The notes under the pieces are model-generated. The model worked only from the letters and a program-made list of their open reading frames with translations. It had not been told where the DNA came from and did not search any database. Positions 34,249 through 42,065 of a DNA stretch of 44,342 nucleotides are shown here, piece by piece; positions within the stretch are counted from its first letter, which is position 1; each line of letters starts with the position of its first letter. The translations under genes were made by a program, and so were the position numbers. The stretch comes from Chitinophagaceae bacterium (GTDB lineage: Bacteria > Bacteroidota > Bacteroidia > Chitinophagales > Chitinophagaceae): assembly GCA_021299175.1 (NCBI GenBank), contig JAJTFY010000010.1, forward strand, positions 1 to 44,342. The letters are read 5' to 3'.

Positions 34249-37034
34249 TTGGGTAGCAGATTGATCGGCATGATGAACTCAAACCTGTTTGGATTCGGGG
34301 GTTTGGTAAACAATTTTGTATCCAACAGCCTGCTGTAACGCATTCCGAAGGTCACATTTTGCTGGTTCCACCATTTGGTATCAAAATAAACCTCTGTTCC
34401 TGCACTCCTGAGGTTGATGATCTTTCCTGTTCTCAGACTCTTCAGGTGCATGTCGTCATAAAAGAAATTGCTCCTGACCCTCAAAAAATAGACAATATTG
34501 CCAAAGCCAAGGTCTGGATAGAGCAAAGGCATATGGTAATTAAACGATGTTCGCCACATGCGGGGATAATCGCTGGCATCGTAACCCCTTGCCATGGCAA
34601 AACCATTTGAAAATGAGTACTGCCTGAGTGTATCCCTCCTCTGGTAATTGAAACCCAGTACCAGCGAATGGTTGCGACCAACCCCTGGCAAATAGAGTTG
34701 CGAAGCCCAAAAAAATTGATTCGCATTGGTATTTCCAATGGCCATCCTGCTCTGCAATCTTGTTACGAAAGCGAAACGTGGATAGATGTGCTGAATAGCC
34801 TGTTGCGTCTGCATGGACCAGATGATCTGATGCTGCAAATAGGAAATGAACCTGTCTTTGAGAGAAACTGTATTTTTTGCATAATAGTCAAGAGACACAC
34901 CATGTATTCTTGTTGATAGGTCAAGCTGCTTGTACATCTTACCGGAAGTGAAATTCAGTGGCAACCTCAGACCAACATTTCCAATCCACTCATTCCAGCG
35001 AATCGAACGACTGCTATCCTTGTAGGTCCTGTTCATGGTATAATTGGTTCCACCGGTAATCCAGGGATAAAGCTCCCCGTAAGACAAATTCACGCCCACC
35101 CGATGAGATCCCTCGTTTTCATTGTAGAGGTATTCATATGAGGAAACCATTGTATTGAGCAGATTCTGCCCATACAGGCTAAAGCTCCATTCAGGTTGTT
35201 CATAAAAGGGCCTCCAGGAGTGGATGCGGAACAGTCCCTCTCTCTTTTTATAATCGGTAATGGGATCAGCTGAAGCGTTTACACCAGCCATCAGGTCAGT
35301 GGCAGTTGCTGGTTTCAATGGAGTTATACTGGCCTCTGTAAAAAGGTAATTAGCACTAAAAACCTGCTCACCCTCCGCTGAAGGACTGCTGTAAACAATT
35401 TTTTTGCCATCCTCATGGATGTCGCCCGCATAGGATCCGGTAACCCCATCGGCCAAGACACCCGTTTTACCGGATACCAGATCATGCTCCCAAAACTGGT
35501 TGGTTTGACCCTGAGAAACGGTAAACATCAGCTTTTTTCCCCTGATCCTGAGAAATGACATGGGTGCATTGGTATATGGCAATACTTCCGAAAAGGAGCC
35601 ACTCATCACATCCAATTGCAGCAAAGCCGATGCTCCGTTGTCTTTTCTTGAAATAACATAAACTATTGAATCTGAATTACTAAATACAGGATAACTAAAG
35701 TAAATACCGGAACTATTTTCAAATCTTTTCACCCTTTCACCCGTTTCCCGATTGATCAAATCGAGACTGGTTGCACCTCCCGGTGCAATATCCACCGCAA
35801 TCAACCGCTGGCCATCATTGGAGAGATCCGGCGAAAAATACCTTTTGCCTCTGGTGACCCGTTGCTCAGCTCGGTCGTAAATATTGTACAGGATGATGTC
35901 ACTGCCTTCTTTCCATTGCCATCTTGGATCAGGTGTATACGCAGTGTAGGCAACATGACCCCGCTTATACGTATAATAATCATCCACTCCGATGTTCTTG
36001 ATACCCAATTTTGCTATTTTGCCCTGGCTGAAAATCACCCAATGGGGCAATTGATCATAGGCCTTTCGAAGGGAAAGAACAGAATCTCCACCCAACCAAA
36101 TGGGAAAATGATGATCGATTACTTTTTTCGTATCTAACTTATTGATCATCTGATTATAAGAGCTAGTTACCTCAATAGGCATATTCAATTGAAAAGAATC
36201 AATGGCATGCTTTACAAACGCATCGAAACGAAGACCAGTATGCCTTTTGATGGCAGACTGCATGGGATAAAACAACCCCTTAAACCTGGCTGCATCATCC
36301 GTAACCTTGGCCCAGAAACTGTCGCCCCAACTGCCATATCCATAAGCAACCAGCAGATAACCCAAGGCATAATGATTGGGAACCAGGTCTTTCATCGACC
36401 CACTCCTCAACTTCTGGTAACGATATTTTTTTTGGGCCATCCAAAGGCTGCGAAATGGATCATAAAAACTGGGGAGCCTTCCCCTTCCTTGGCTGAGGTA
36501 TTTTGTCTCGGTATACACTGCATCGCCTTCAAAAAACCAGTCAGGCACTGATGCCGAATTAGCCAGCACCTGACCCTCCTGCCCAGCAATCAAGTAGGCA
36601 AATCGCGAAAGCCCTTTCCGGAAATTGGCATATTGATGCACATGCCTGAATTCATGAACGCTCAAATTATCAAGCCAACTGGTTGAGCCAAGTTTCAGAG
36701 CATCTTGAGGGGGAAACAAAAAGAATTCACTCCTCCAGGGCCCCAATCCTACATAGGCATTGGATACAGTGGGCAGTGTTTGCAGCACAATAGGAATCCT
36801 TAAACTGGCATTACCCAGCCGACCAGGGGTTTGGTTTTCCAATAATCGGGTAATTGCATTGACGCGCAGTGCAGCAGTATCCGACCCAACCGGAAAGACA
36901 ATATCAGCGACAGTTCCTTTTAGTTTCTTCCATTTCACCGACGAGGGATTGGCACCGAATTGTTGGCCATAAATAGAAATGGTTAGAAGAAATAGAAAAA
37001 TAATTGATAAAGTGATTTTATATATAGACCTCAT
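34245..37034 (-). CDS. HEXXH peptidase / beta-propeller / outer-membrane barrel protein
   Basis: The 929-residue product has a signal peptide (1-23, 'ISIYGQ'). It then has a zinc-metallopeptidase-like domain with 'HEFRH' at 127-131 followed by a likely third ligand Glu169 in 'WFFEGDAVYTE', the gluzincin pattern. A middle region of TolB/WD40-like repeats follows (about 290-590, with repeated 'RYFSPDLSNDGQRLIAVD'-type segments), and a C-terminal region (about 600-929) of alternating aromatic beta strands that looks like an outer-membrane barrel. A peptidase linked to a propeller and a barrel suggests processing or export of a protein at the cell surface. I know such proteins only as uncharacterised Bacteroidota families. 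It lies convergent with the TonB receptor. Confidence 0.8.
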   Translation of the reverse strand: MRSIYKITLSIIFLFLLTISIYGQQFGANPSSVKWKKLKGTVADIVFPVGSDTAALRVNAITRLLENQTPGRLGNASLRIPIVLQTLPTVSNAYVGLGPWRSEFFLFPPQDALKLGSTSWLDNLSVHEFRHVHQYANFRKGLSRFAYLIAGQEGQVLANSASVPDWFFEGDAVYTETKYLSQGRGRLPSFYDPFRSLWMAQKKYRYQKLRSGSMKDLVPNHYALGYLLVAYGYGSWGDSFWAKVTDDAARFKGLFYPMQSAIKRHTGLRFDAFVKHAIDSFQLNMPIEVTSSYNQMINKLDTKKVIDHHFPIWLGGDSVLSLRKAYDQLPHWVIFSQGKIAKLGIKNIGVDDYYTYKRGHVAYTAYTPDPRWQWKEGSDIILYNIYDRAEQRVTRGKRYFSPDLSNDGQRLIAVDIAPGGATSLDLINRETGERVKRFENSSGIYFSYPVFSNSDSIVYVISRKDNGASALLQLDVMSGSFSEVLPYTNAPMSFLRIRGKKLMFTVSQGQTNQFWEHDLVSGKTGVLADGVTGSYAGDIHEDGKKIVYSSPSAEGEQVFSANYLFTEASITPLKPATATDLMAGVNASADPITDYKKREGLFRIHSWRPFYEQPEWSFSLYGQNLLNTMVSSYEYLYNENEGSHRVGVNLSYGELYPWITGGTNYTMNRTYKDSSRSIRWNEWIGNVGLRLPLNFTSGKMYKQLDLSTRIHGVSLDYYAKNTVSLKDRFISYLQHQIIWSMQTQQAIQHIYPRFAFVTRLQSRMAIGNTNANQFFWASQLYLPGVGRNHSLVLGFNYQRRDTLRQYSFSNGFAMARGYDASDYPRMWRTSFNYHMPLLYPDLGFGNIVYFLRVRSNFFYDDMHLKSLRTGKIINLRSAGTEVYFDTKWWNQQNVTFGMRYSRLLDTKLFTKPPNPNRFEFIMPINLLPN

Positions 37035-37192
37035 AATAAATTGAAATATAATATATTAAATAATTTTAATTAAACAATTAAATTGAATACAATCCTCTCC
37101 ACCTACACCATCTGATCAAAATTGCCTAAACTAAATTATAGAACAATCCGTTTCCGAAAGCAATAAGTTTTTAACTTCATCAAAATCATTTC

Positions 37193-37927
37193 ATGAACTG
37201 GCTCATTTTAGCCATTGCACCGGGAGTGGCGATTTCTGCTTACATCATTTTCAAGGATCAGTACAACAGAGAGCCCCGAAGACACCTCATCGTCAGCTTC
37301 CTGCTTGGGATGCTCAGCATTTTGCCAGCTTTGGGCATGGAAATATCTGCAACCTATATCGTATCGAATTTTCCTGCTTTCTTCAAAACTACCATAGGAA
37401 TAGCCATAAATGCCTATTTTTTCGTCGCTCTACCTGAAGAAATCTGGAAGTTTTGGATGTTGCTCTGGTATGCGTACCGAAAAAAGGAGTTTGATGAGCC
37501 TTTTGATGGAATTGTATATGCCGTAATGGTTGGAATGGGATTTGCTACGGTTGAAAACATATCTTATGTCAGCCAATACGGCCTGATGACCGGTGTCATG
37601 CGGCTATTTCTAGCAGTTCCCGCCCATGCCAGTTTTGCGATTATTATGGGATATTTTATGGGAAAAGCACGTTTTTCTGCCCGAAATGAGCATTTTTTAC
37701 TGTTTTTGGGTGTTTTTTGGGCAATTGTCTTTCATGGCAGTTACGATTTTTTCCTCTTTCTGCAAGAAAGCCATAGAACAGGCACCGACAATGCCAGCTT
37801 GCTGCTGTTCCTTGGAGCGGTGATCTCACTGGTAACAGGCATTATTCTATCGAGAAAAGCGATCAAAGAACACCTTAAATTATCAGTTATAGAAAATATA
37901 AACCAATATAATGCTGAAGATAACTAA
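37193..37927 (+). CDS. PrsW-family intramembrane metalloprotease
   Basis: The 244-residue product has about seven or eight membrane spans. The PrsW motifs are present: EExxK ('LPEEIWKFW', residues 80-88), 'FDGIVYAVMVGMGFATVEN' (104-122), 'HASFAIIMGYFMG' (145-157) and 'HGSYDFF' (181-187), together forming the metal-binding active site. In Bacillus subtilis PrsW cuts the anti-sigma factor RsiW; in Bacteroidota the substrate is unknown and no anti-sigma gene is nearby. The stop overlaps the start of the GNAT gene by 17 bp, so the two are co-translated. The 158 bp upstream is AT-rich with no strong promoter match. Confidence 0.9.
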   Translation: MNWLILAIAPGVAISAYIIFKDQYNREPRRHLIVSFLLGMLSILPALGMEISATYIVSNFPAFFKTTIGIAINAYFFVALPEEIWKFWMLLWYAYRKKEFDEPFDGIVYAVMVGMGFATVENISYVSQYGLMTGVMRLFLAVPAHASFAIIMGYFMGKARFSARNEHFLLFLGVFWAIVFHGSYDFFLFLQESHRTGTDNASLLLFLGAVISLVTGIILSRKAIKEHLKLSVIENINQYNAEDN

Positions 37928-38426
37928 AGTATCGCTTGAGTCAATTTCAGTGATCAGAAGACTGAGTGATGAGATCTGGAACCAAGTCTATCCATCCATA
38001 GTTCCCATGGCTCAAATTGAATTCTTGCTTAACACCTGGTACAGTACTGCTGCCCTTACAGAACAAATGGAACATTCAGGCCATGAATTCATTTTGGTTG
38101 AATGGAATGATGAAGCTGTTGGTTATGCCTCCTACTCCATGAAGCTGGCCAATCAGCCTGAACGGTTCAGGGTGCATAAACTCTACCTCCAACCCGCCAT
38201 GCACGGAAAAGGCATAGGCAGGGCCATGTTAAAGTTCATCGCAGCAGAAAGCATGCCCTTGGGATGCAAGGAACTTGAGCTGAATGTGCACAAAAGAAAT
38301 CCAGCCGTTGGGTTCTACCAGCATGTGGGTTTTACCATTGAACAAGACATTGTCACAGTGATAGAACATGGTCATGTCCTGGATGATTACATCATGATGC
38401 TGGACCTCACGAAAAATCCACTCTGA
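37911..38426 (+). CDS. GNAT family N-acetyltransferase
   Basis: The 171-residue product carries the GNAT acetyl-CoA motif A: 'RVHKLYLQPAMHGKGIGRAML' (the Q/R-x-x-G-x-G/A loop as 'HGKGIGRA') followed by 'LELNVHKRNPAVGFYQHVGF'. The usual length of GNAT enzymes is 150-180 residues. The acceptor could be a small amine, an antibiotic or a protein N-terminus; nothing in the sequence decides. ATG 37911 lies inside the PrsW gene and gives a 17-bp overlap, which is normal for a coupled pair. It ends about 50 bp before ahcY. Confidence 0.9.
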   Translation: MLKITKVSLESISVIRRLSDEIWNQVYPSIVPMAQIEFLLNTWYSTAALTEQMEHSGHEFILVEWNDEAVGYASYSMKLANQPERFRVHKLYLQPAMHGKGIGRAMLKFIAAESMPLGCKELELNVHKRNPAVGFYQHVGFTIEQDIVTVIEHGHVLDDYIMMLDLTKNPL

Positions 38427-38450
38427 TGAGGGATTTTAGCCAATAAAAGC

Positions 38451-38458
38451 TAGCTTTG
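38451..38458 (+). promoter_or_regulatory. TAnnTTTG promoter element for ahcY
   Basis: TAGCTTTG lies 18 bp before the ahcY ATG at 38477 and overlaps the TTG used by the ORF track at 38456, which argues for the ATG. No riboswitch-like structure fits in the 50 bp upstream. Confidence 0.5.
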
Positions 38459-38476
38459 CGCAAAATTTTACAAGCC

Positions 38477-39202
38477 ATGTCAACTACCGCACAACTCGAC
38501 TTTGCATTACCGTACAAGGTTAAAGATATTACCCTGGCAGAATGGGGAAGAAAAGAAATCAGGCTCGCTGAGGCAGAAATGCCCGGATTGATGGCCCTTC
38601 GTGAAGAATATGGTGCTTCCCAGCCCTTGAAAGGTGCAAGGGTTGCGGGTTGTCTGCACATGACCATCCAAACTGCCGTTTTGATCGAGACCCTGGTTGC
38701 ACTGGGTGCTGAGGTAAAATGGAGCTCATGCAACATCTTCTCTACCCAAGACCATGCCGCTGCTGCGATTGCGGCTGCAGGCATTGGTGTTTTTGCCTGG
38801 AAAGGACAAAGCATTGAGGAAGCAGACTGGTGTATTGAACAAACCCTGTTTTTCGGCAGCAGTGATAAGCCTTTGAACATGATCCTGGACGATGGCGGAG
38901 ACCTTACCAACATGGTGTTGGACCAGTTCCCTGAACTGATTCCTCATGTAAAAGGAATCTCCGAAGAAACCACTACAGGAGTGCACAGGTTGTACGAGCG
39001 CGTAGCAAAAGGCACCTTGCCCATGCCCGCCATCAATGTCAATGACTCTGTTACCAAATCAAAGTTTGACAACAAATACGGCTGTAAGGAATCATTGGTG
39101 GATGCCATCAGAAGGGCAACTGACGTGATGATGGCGGGTAAGGTAGCCGTTGTTGGAGGTTATGGTGATGTGGGAAAGCTGCCATGGATGGCTTTGAGGT
39201 AA
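38477..39202 (+). pseudogene. ahcY: Adenosylhomocysteinase, N-terminal fragment (frame-shifted)
   Basis: AhcY hydrolyses S-adenosylhomocysteine to homocysteine and adenosine, keeping the methylation cycle running. This frame covers the substrate domain and the start of the NAD domain: '[20 protein letters not shown]', '[17 protein letters not shown]', '[13 protein letters not shown]' and '[12 protein letters not shown]'. Family similarity ends at that GxGxxG loop, codon 39176-39178. The next residues 'LPWMALR' are a frame-shifted reading. ATG 38477 is preferred to the TTG at 38456. In the family, 26 residues (of the type 'EIDPICALQA' at their end) follow the loop; they are missing here. If the gap is real the protein is inactive. 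AhcY is usually needed for normal growth. Confidence 0.93.
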
Positions 39203-39723
39203 AAAGAATGATTGATGCCGTCAAAGAGGCGGACATTGTGGTTACCGCCTCCGGTTGTCGCGACCTGATCACAGGAGCCCATTTCAAGGCCATGAAAGAC
39301 AAGGTCATTGTTTGTAACATCGGCCATTTTGACATTGAAATTGATGTTGCCTGGTTGAATACCAACTATGGTGATACCAAAGATACCATCAAGCCACAGG
39401 TTGACATCTACAACGTGGATGGAAAAGACATCATTTTGTTGGCAGAAGGCCGCCTGGTCAACCTTGGTTGCGCAACCGGTCATCCGAGCTTTGTGATGAG
39501 CAACTCGTTCACCAACCAAACTCTGGCACAGATCGAACTCTGGACGAACAATGCCCAGTACGACAAGAACGTTTATGTTCTGCCCAAGCACCTGGACGAG
39601 AAAGTTGCCATGTTGCATCTTTCCAAAATTGGTGTGGTCCTGGATGAACTGACTACCGAGCAGGCTGACTACCTTGGCATAGCCAAGAGCGGTCCGTTTA
39701 AGGCTGAACATTACAGATATTAG
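39184..39723 (+). pseudogene. ahcY: Adenosylhomocysteinase, C-terminal fragment (frame-shifted)
   Basis: This frame continues AhcY after the gap: it begins with the conserved '(A)MDGFEVKRM' and runs through '[13 protein letters not shown]', '[16 protein letters not shown]', '[18 protein letters not shown]' and the C-terminal '[10 protein letters not shown]' that is the family signature end. The GCC codon at 39181-39183 fits the preceding family alanine. With the N fragment (234 homologous residues), the missing 26 and these 180, the total of 440 is a normal AhcY. Only two nucleotides (39179-39180) lie between the two homologous parts. Confidence 0.93.
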
Positions 39724-39728
39724 AAATA

Positions 39729-39845
39729 GTTGAAGAGGTTTAAAGGGTTGAGGGGGTTGAAGATTTAACTTATTTCAACCCCTTTAATTTTTATCCCCAC
39801 TTCAACCTCTTCAACTTCTTCAACCACTTCAACCTCCTCAACCCT
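39729..39845. repeat. 9-bp tandem repeat in inverted orientation
   Basis: The left part (39729-39764) reads as four 9-bp units (GTTGAAGAG, GTTTAAAGG, GTTGAGGGG, GTTGAAGAT). The right part (39800-39844) is five 9-bp units of the complementary type (CTTCAACCT, CTTCAACTT, CTTCAACCA, CTTCAACCT, CCTCAACCC) and ends 3 bp before the pdxJ ATG. The two arms can pair to form a long hairpin between ahcY and pdxJ. It leaves no room for a Shine-Dalgarno site for pdxJ. Confidence 0.8.
39754..39792 (+). terminator. Possible ahcY terminator hairpin inside the repeat
   Basis: GGGGTTGAA pairs perfectly with TTCAACCCC over a 13-base loop and is followed by TTTAATTTTTA. It could end the ahcY transcript; alternatively it is just part of the larger repeat. 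Confidence 0.4.
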
Positions 39846-39847
39846 CA

Positions 39848-40567
39848 ATGACCCGCCTTTCCGTCAATATCAACAAAATAGCCACCATCAGGAACAGCAG
39901 GGGCGGCAACAACCCAGACCTGATCAAGGTTGCTTTGGATGCTGAGCAGTTCGGAGCGGAGGGCATCACCGTTCATCCAAGACCAGATGAAAGGCATATC
40001 CGCTACGCGGATGTGAGAGCGTTAAAAAAGGTACTCACAACAGAGTTCAATATTGAGGGAAATTGCAGGGAAGAAAAATTTGTAAAGCTGGTACTTGAGG
40101 TAAAGCCAGACCAGGTTACCCTGGTCCCCGATGCAGAAGGTCAGCTGACCTCAGATCATGGTTGGGATACCGTCAAGCATCGTGATTACCTTTCTGAAAT
40201 GATTGGGATTTTCAAATCAGCCGGCATCAGGACCAGTATTTTCTGTAATCCTGATCCTGACATGATAGCGGGTGCAGCAGTCACCGGTGCAGACAGGATT
40301 GAGCTCTATACTGAATCCTATGCCCAGCATTTCAAAACCGACCGCGCATCCGCCATCGCACCCTATATTGCAGCAGCCAACATGGCAAAGGCTTTGGGTA
40401 TGGGAATCAATGCGGGGCATGACCTTGACCTTGACAACCTTCATTACCTGATCAAGGAGATTCCTTTTATCGATGAGGTAAGCATTGGGCACGCACTTGT
40501 TTGTGATGCCTTATATTTGGGTCTGGAAAATACCATTCAACTGTACAGGCGTCAGTTGAATTATTGA
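39848..40567 (+). CDS. pdxJ: Pyridoxine 5'-phosphate synthase PdxJ
   Basis: PdxJ condenses 1-deoxyxylulose 5-phosphate with 3-amino-2-oxopropyl phosphate to form pyridoxine 5'-phosphate, the ring-closing step of the DXP-dependent vitamin B6 route. The 239-residue TIM barrel shows the family motifs '[18 protein letters not shown]', '[13 protein letters not shown]' with the catalytic His, '[16 protein letters not shown]' and '[12 protein letters not shown]'. The length is standard. The ATG at 39848 follows the CTTCAACCT repeat by 3 bp, so either translation starts without a Shine-Dalgarno or the mRNA begins close to the ATG. Confidence 0.95.
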   Translation: MTRLSVNINKIATIRNSRGGNNPDLIKVALDAEQFGAEGITVHPRPDERHIRYADVRALKKVLTTEFNIEGNCREEKFVKLVLEVKPDQVTLVPDAEGQLTSDHGWDTVKHRDYLSEMIGIFKSAGIRTSIFCNPDPDMIAGAAVTGADRIELYTESYAQHFKTDRASAIAPYIAAANMAKALGMGINAGHDLDLDNLHYLIKEIPFIDEVSIGHALVCDALYLGLENTIQLYRRQLNY

Positions 40568-40605
40568 ACCAATCAAATTTCAAAACGTTATTTAAAAAAA
40601 AGCAC

Positions 40606-41112
40606 ATGAAACATCTACTCTACTGCACCATGTTCCTCTTGTTTTCTTCCCTCAGCATTTCCGTGCTGGCACAAAATGCAAAACCCAGCCCTGCTGCAAC
40701 TGCTACAGGAAAAGCAGGTGATGCAACAGTTACCATCAATTATGGCGCGCCTTCTGTAAAAGGCAGAAAGATTTGGGGAGAACTGGTCCCTTTCGGAAAA
40801 GTTTGGAGAACAGGCGCCAATGATGCCACCACTTTTGAAATCGATGCTGACGTCAAAATAGAAGGACAGGCCCTTGCAAAAGGAAAGTATGCACTGTTCA
40901 CTATTCCTGAAGAAAATGAATGGACCATCATCTTCAACAAAAACCCAAAGCAATGGGGCTCATACAGCTACAAGCAAGAAGAAGATGTCTTGAGGGTAAA
41001 AGTAAAGGTTGGCAAATCTTCTTCCTTCAATGAAAAGCTTGCATATGAGGTTGCGGGAAACAAGGTCTTCATCCGTTGGGAAAACGCAGAAGTTGCCTTC
41101 AAAGTAAAATAA
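40606..41112 (+). CDS. DUF2911 family exported protein
   Basis: A signal peptide of about 23 residues ('LLYCTMFLLFSSLSISVLAQ') precedes the DUF2911 domain: 'TINYGAPSVKGRKIWGELVP', 'GKVWRTGANDATTFEIDADV', 'KGKYALFTIPEENEWTIIFN' and 'WGSYSYKQEEDVLRVKV'. Members are periplasmic proteins of unknown function, frequent in Bacteroidota. The ORF track begins at a TTG overlapping the pdxJ stop; ATG 40606 gives a clean signal sequence and 168 residues. It lies 38 bp after pdxJ, possibly in the same transcript, and is followed by a terminator. Confidence 0.88.
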   Translation: MKHLLYCTMFLLFSSLSISVLAQNAKPSPAATATGKAGDATVTINYGAPSVKGRKIWGELVPFGKVWRTGANDATTFEIDADVKIEGQALAKGKYALFTIPEENEWTIIFNKNPKQWGSYSYKQEEDVLRVKVKVGKSSSFNEKLAYEVAGNKVFIRWENAEVAFKVK

Positions 41113-41132
41113 GCAATCCGTTGATATCATTC

Positions 41133-41163
41133 AAGGCATTCCAATGTTGGGATGCCTTTTTTA
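41133..41163. terminator. Bidirectional terminator between DUF2911 and the esterase
   Basis: AAGGCATtCCAAtgTTGGgATGCCTTTTTT forms a strong hairpin with a T run on the plus strand and A-rich sequence on the other side. It sits between two convergent genes and its end touches the esterase stop codon. Confidence 0.8.
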
Positions 41164-41955
41164 TTTCAAGTCACTCAACCAGCGGAGAAACACGGGCATG
41201 GCCCTGCCCCAGGTTTCGGTATCATGGTGACCATCAGCCATCTCGAGATAATGGATGTCTTGCCCTTTTCGGTATCCGATGTTTTCCAGTTCATGAATGA
41301 TGCCTAAGGTATCATCAATCGAATCAATGATCCCATTCTTGTTCCTGTCTTCTTTTTCATCTAGGGCACCCACCTGTAAAAAAAACTTCCTGTTTTCATG
41401 ATGGTTAGCCTTTCTCAATTTGGCGTGCATGATCCTGTCCCGCTCCTCTACGTAGCCATTGTCCAGGGCTTTGGAACGCCACCAGAAGGATCCACTGAAC
41501 ACGCCAACAGCATTGAACTGGTGAGGATGATCAATGGCCATATCAAAAGCCATCAGTCCTCCCAGGGAAAACCCAGCCAGGTATTTTTTATCGAACCGGA
41601 CTGTATTTGTTTTTTGGTGAAGCAATGGCAATAACTCATCAAGGACAAAACTTGCATACGCTCCGGCACTTAATCCCCTTTGCATAAAATCAGGAAAACC
41701 AGCAACGCCATATTCCTGTTTTCTTTCCGGACCAGCGTGAATCCCGACACAAATCAGTCTGCAATAAGAGTGAACAAGACGACCAAGAACATCAGCAAAT
41801 CCCATGGCAGGAAGGTCCTGGCCATCATTGATGAGCAGCAATGCAACAGATGATGAAGGGCAAGAGGAGTTTTTCTCATAGACATCTACTTTCACTTGCC
41901 TAGAAAGAAAACCAGATTGAACCTGAAAACTGAAACCATCACCCATCGTATGCAT
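41161..41955 (-). CDS. Alpha/beta-hydrolase esterase (esterase D type)
   Basis: The 264-residue product has the alpha/beta-hydrolase fold of the putative-esterase family: 'ALLLINDGQDLPAMG' as oxyanion-side strand, the nucleophile elbow 'GFSLGGLMAFD' (GxSxGG), an acid in 'LQVGALDEKEDRNKNGIIDS' and a C-terminal His in 'EMADGHHDTETWGRAMP'. There is no signal peptide, so it is cytoplasmic. Substrates of relatives include S-formylglutathione, mycolyl or enterobactin esters. It lies divergent from the ATP-grasp gene with about 110 bp between; the possible link to the amidoligase genes is discussed in the findings. The start is ATG 41955; an ATG three codons later is also possible. Confidence 0.88.
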   Translation of the reverse strand: MHTMGDGFSFQVQSGFLSRQVKVDVYEKNSSCPSSSVALLLINDGQDLPAMGFADVLGRLVHSYCRLICVGIHAGPERKQEYGVAGFPDFMQRGLSAGAYASFVLDELLPLLHQKTNTVRFDKKYLAGFSLGGLMAFDMAIDHPHQFNAVGVFSGSFWWRSKALDNGYVEERDRIMHAKLRKANHHENRKFFLQVGALDEKEDRNKNGIIDSIDDTLGIIHELENIGYRKGQDIHYLEMADGHHDTETWGRAMPVFLRWLSDLK

Positions 41956-41974
41956 TTACCGCTTTGACTGGCGA

Positions 41975-41982
41975 CAAAAATA
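41975..41982 (-). promoter_or_regulatory. TAnnTTTG promoter element for the esterase
   Basis: The minus strand reads TATTTTTG, 19 bp upstream of the esterase ATG, matching the Bacteroidota -7 consensus. Confidence 0.45.
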
Positions 41983-42065
41983 AGAAAAGGAATCTAGTAT
42001 TAGAGTTGAACTACAAACATCACCGCTAAATAAAAATCATTAACTTAGGTCAACAAGTAAACATT

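Noticed and set aside
38427-38476. SAM or SAH riboswitch before ahcY
   Set aside because: The gap is only about 50 bp and already contains the promoter element; there is no room or structure for such a switch.
38477-39723. Programmed frameshift or intein in ahcY
   Set aside because: Sequence is missing rather than inserted; only two bases separate the homologous parts.
39729-39845. CRISPR array
   Set aside because: Units of 9 bp directly adjoining each other without spacers are not CRISPR repeats.
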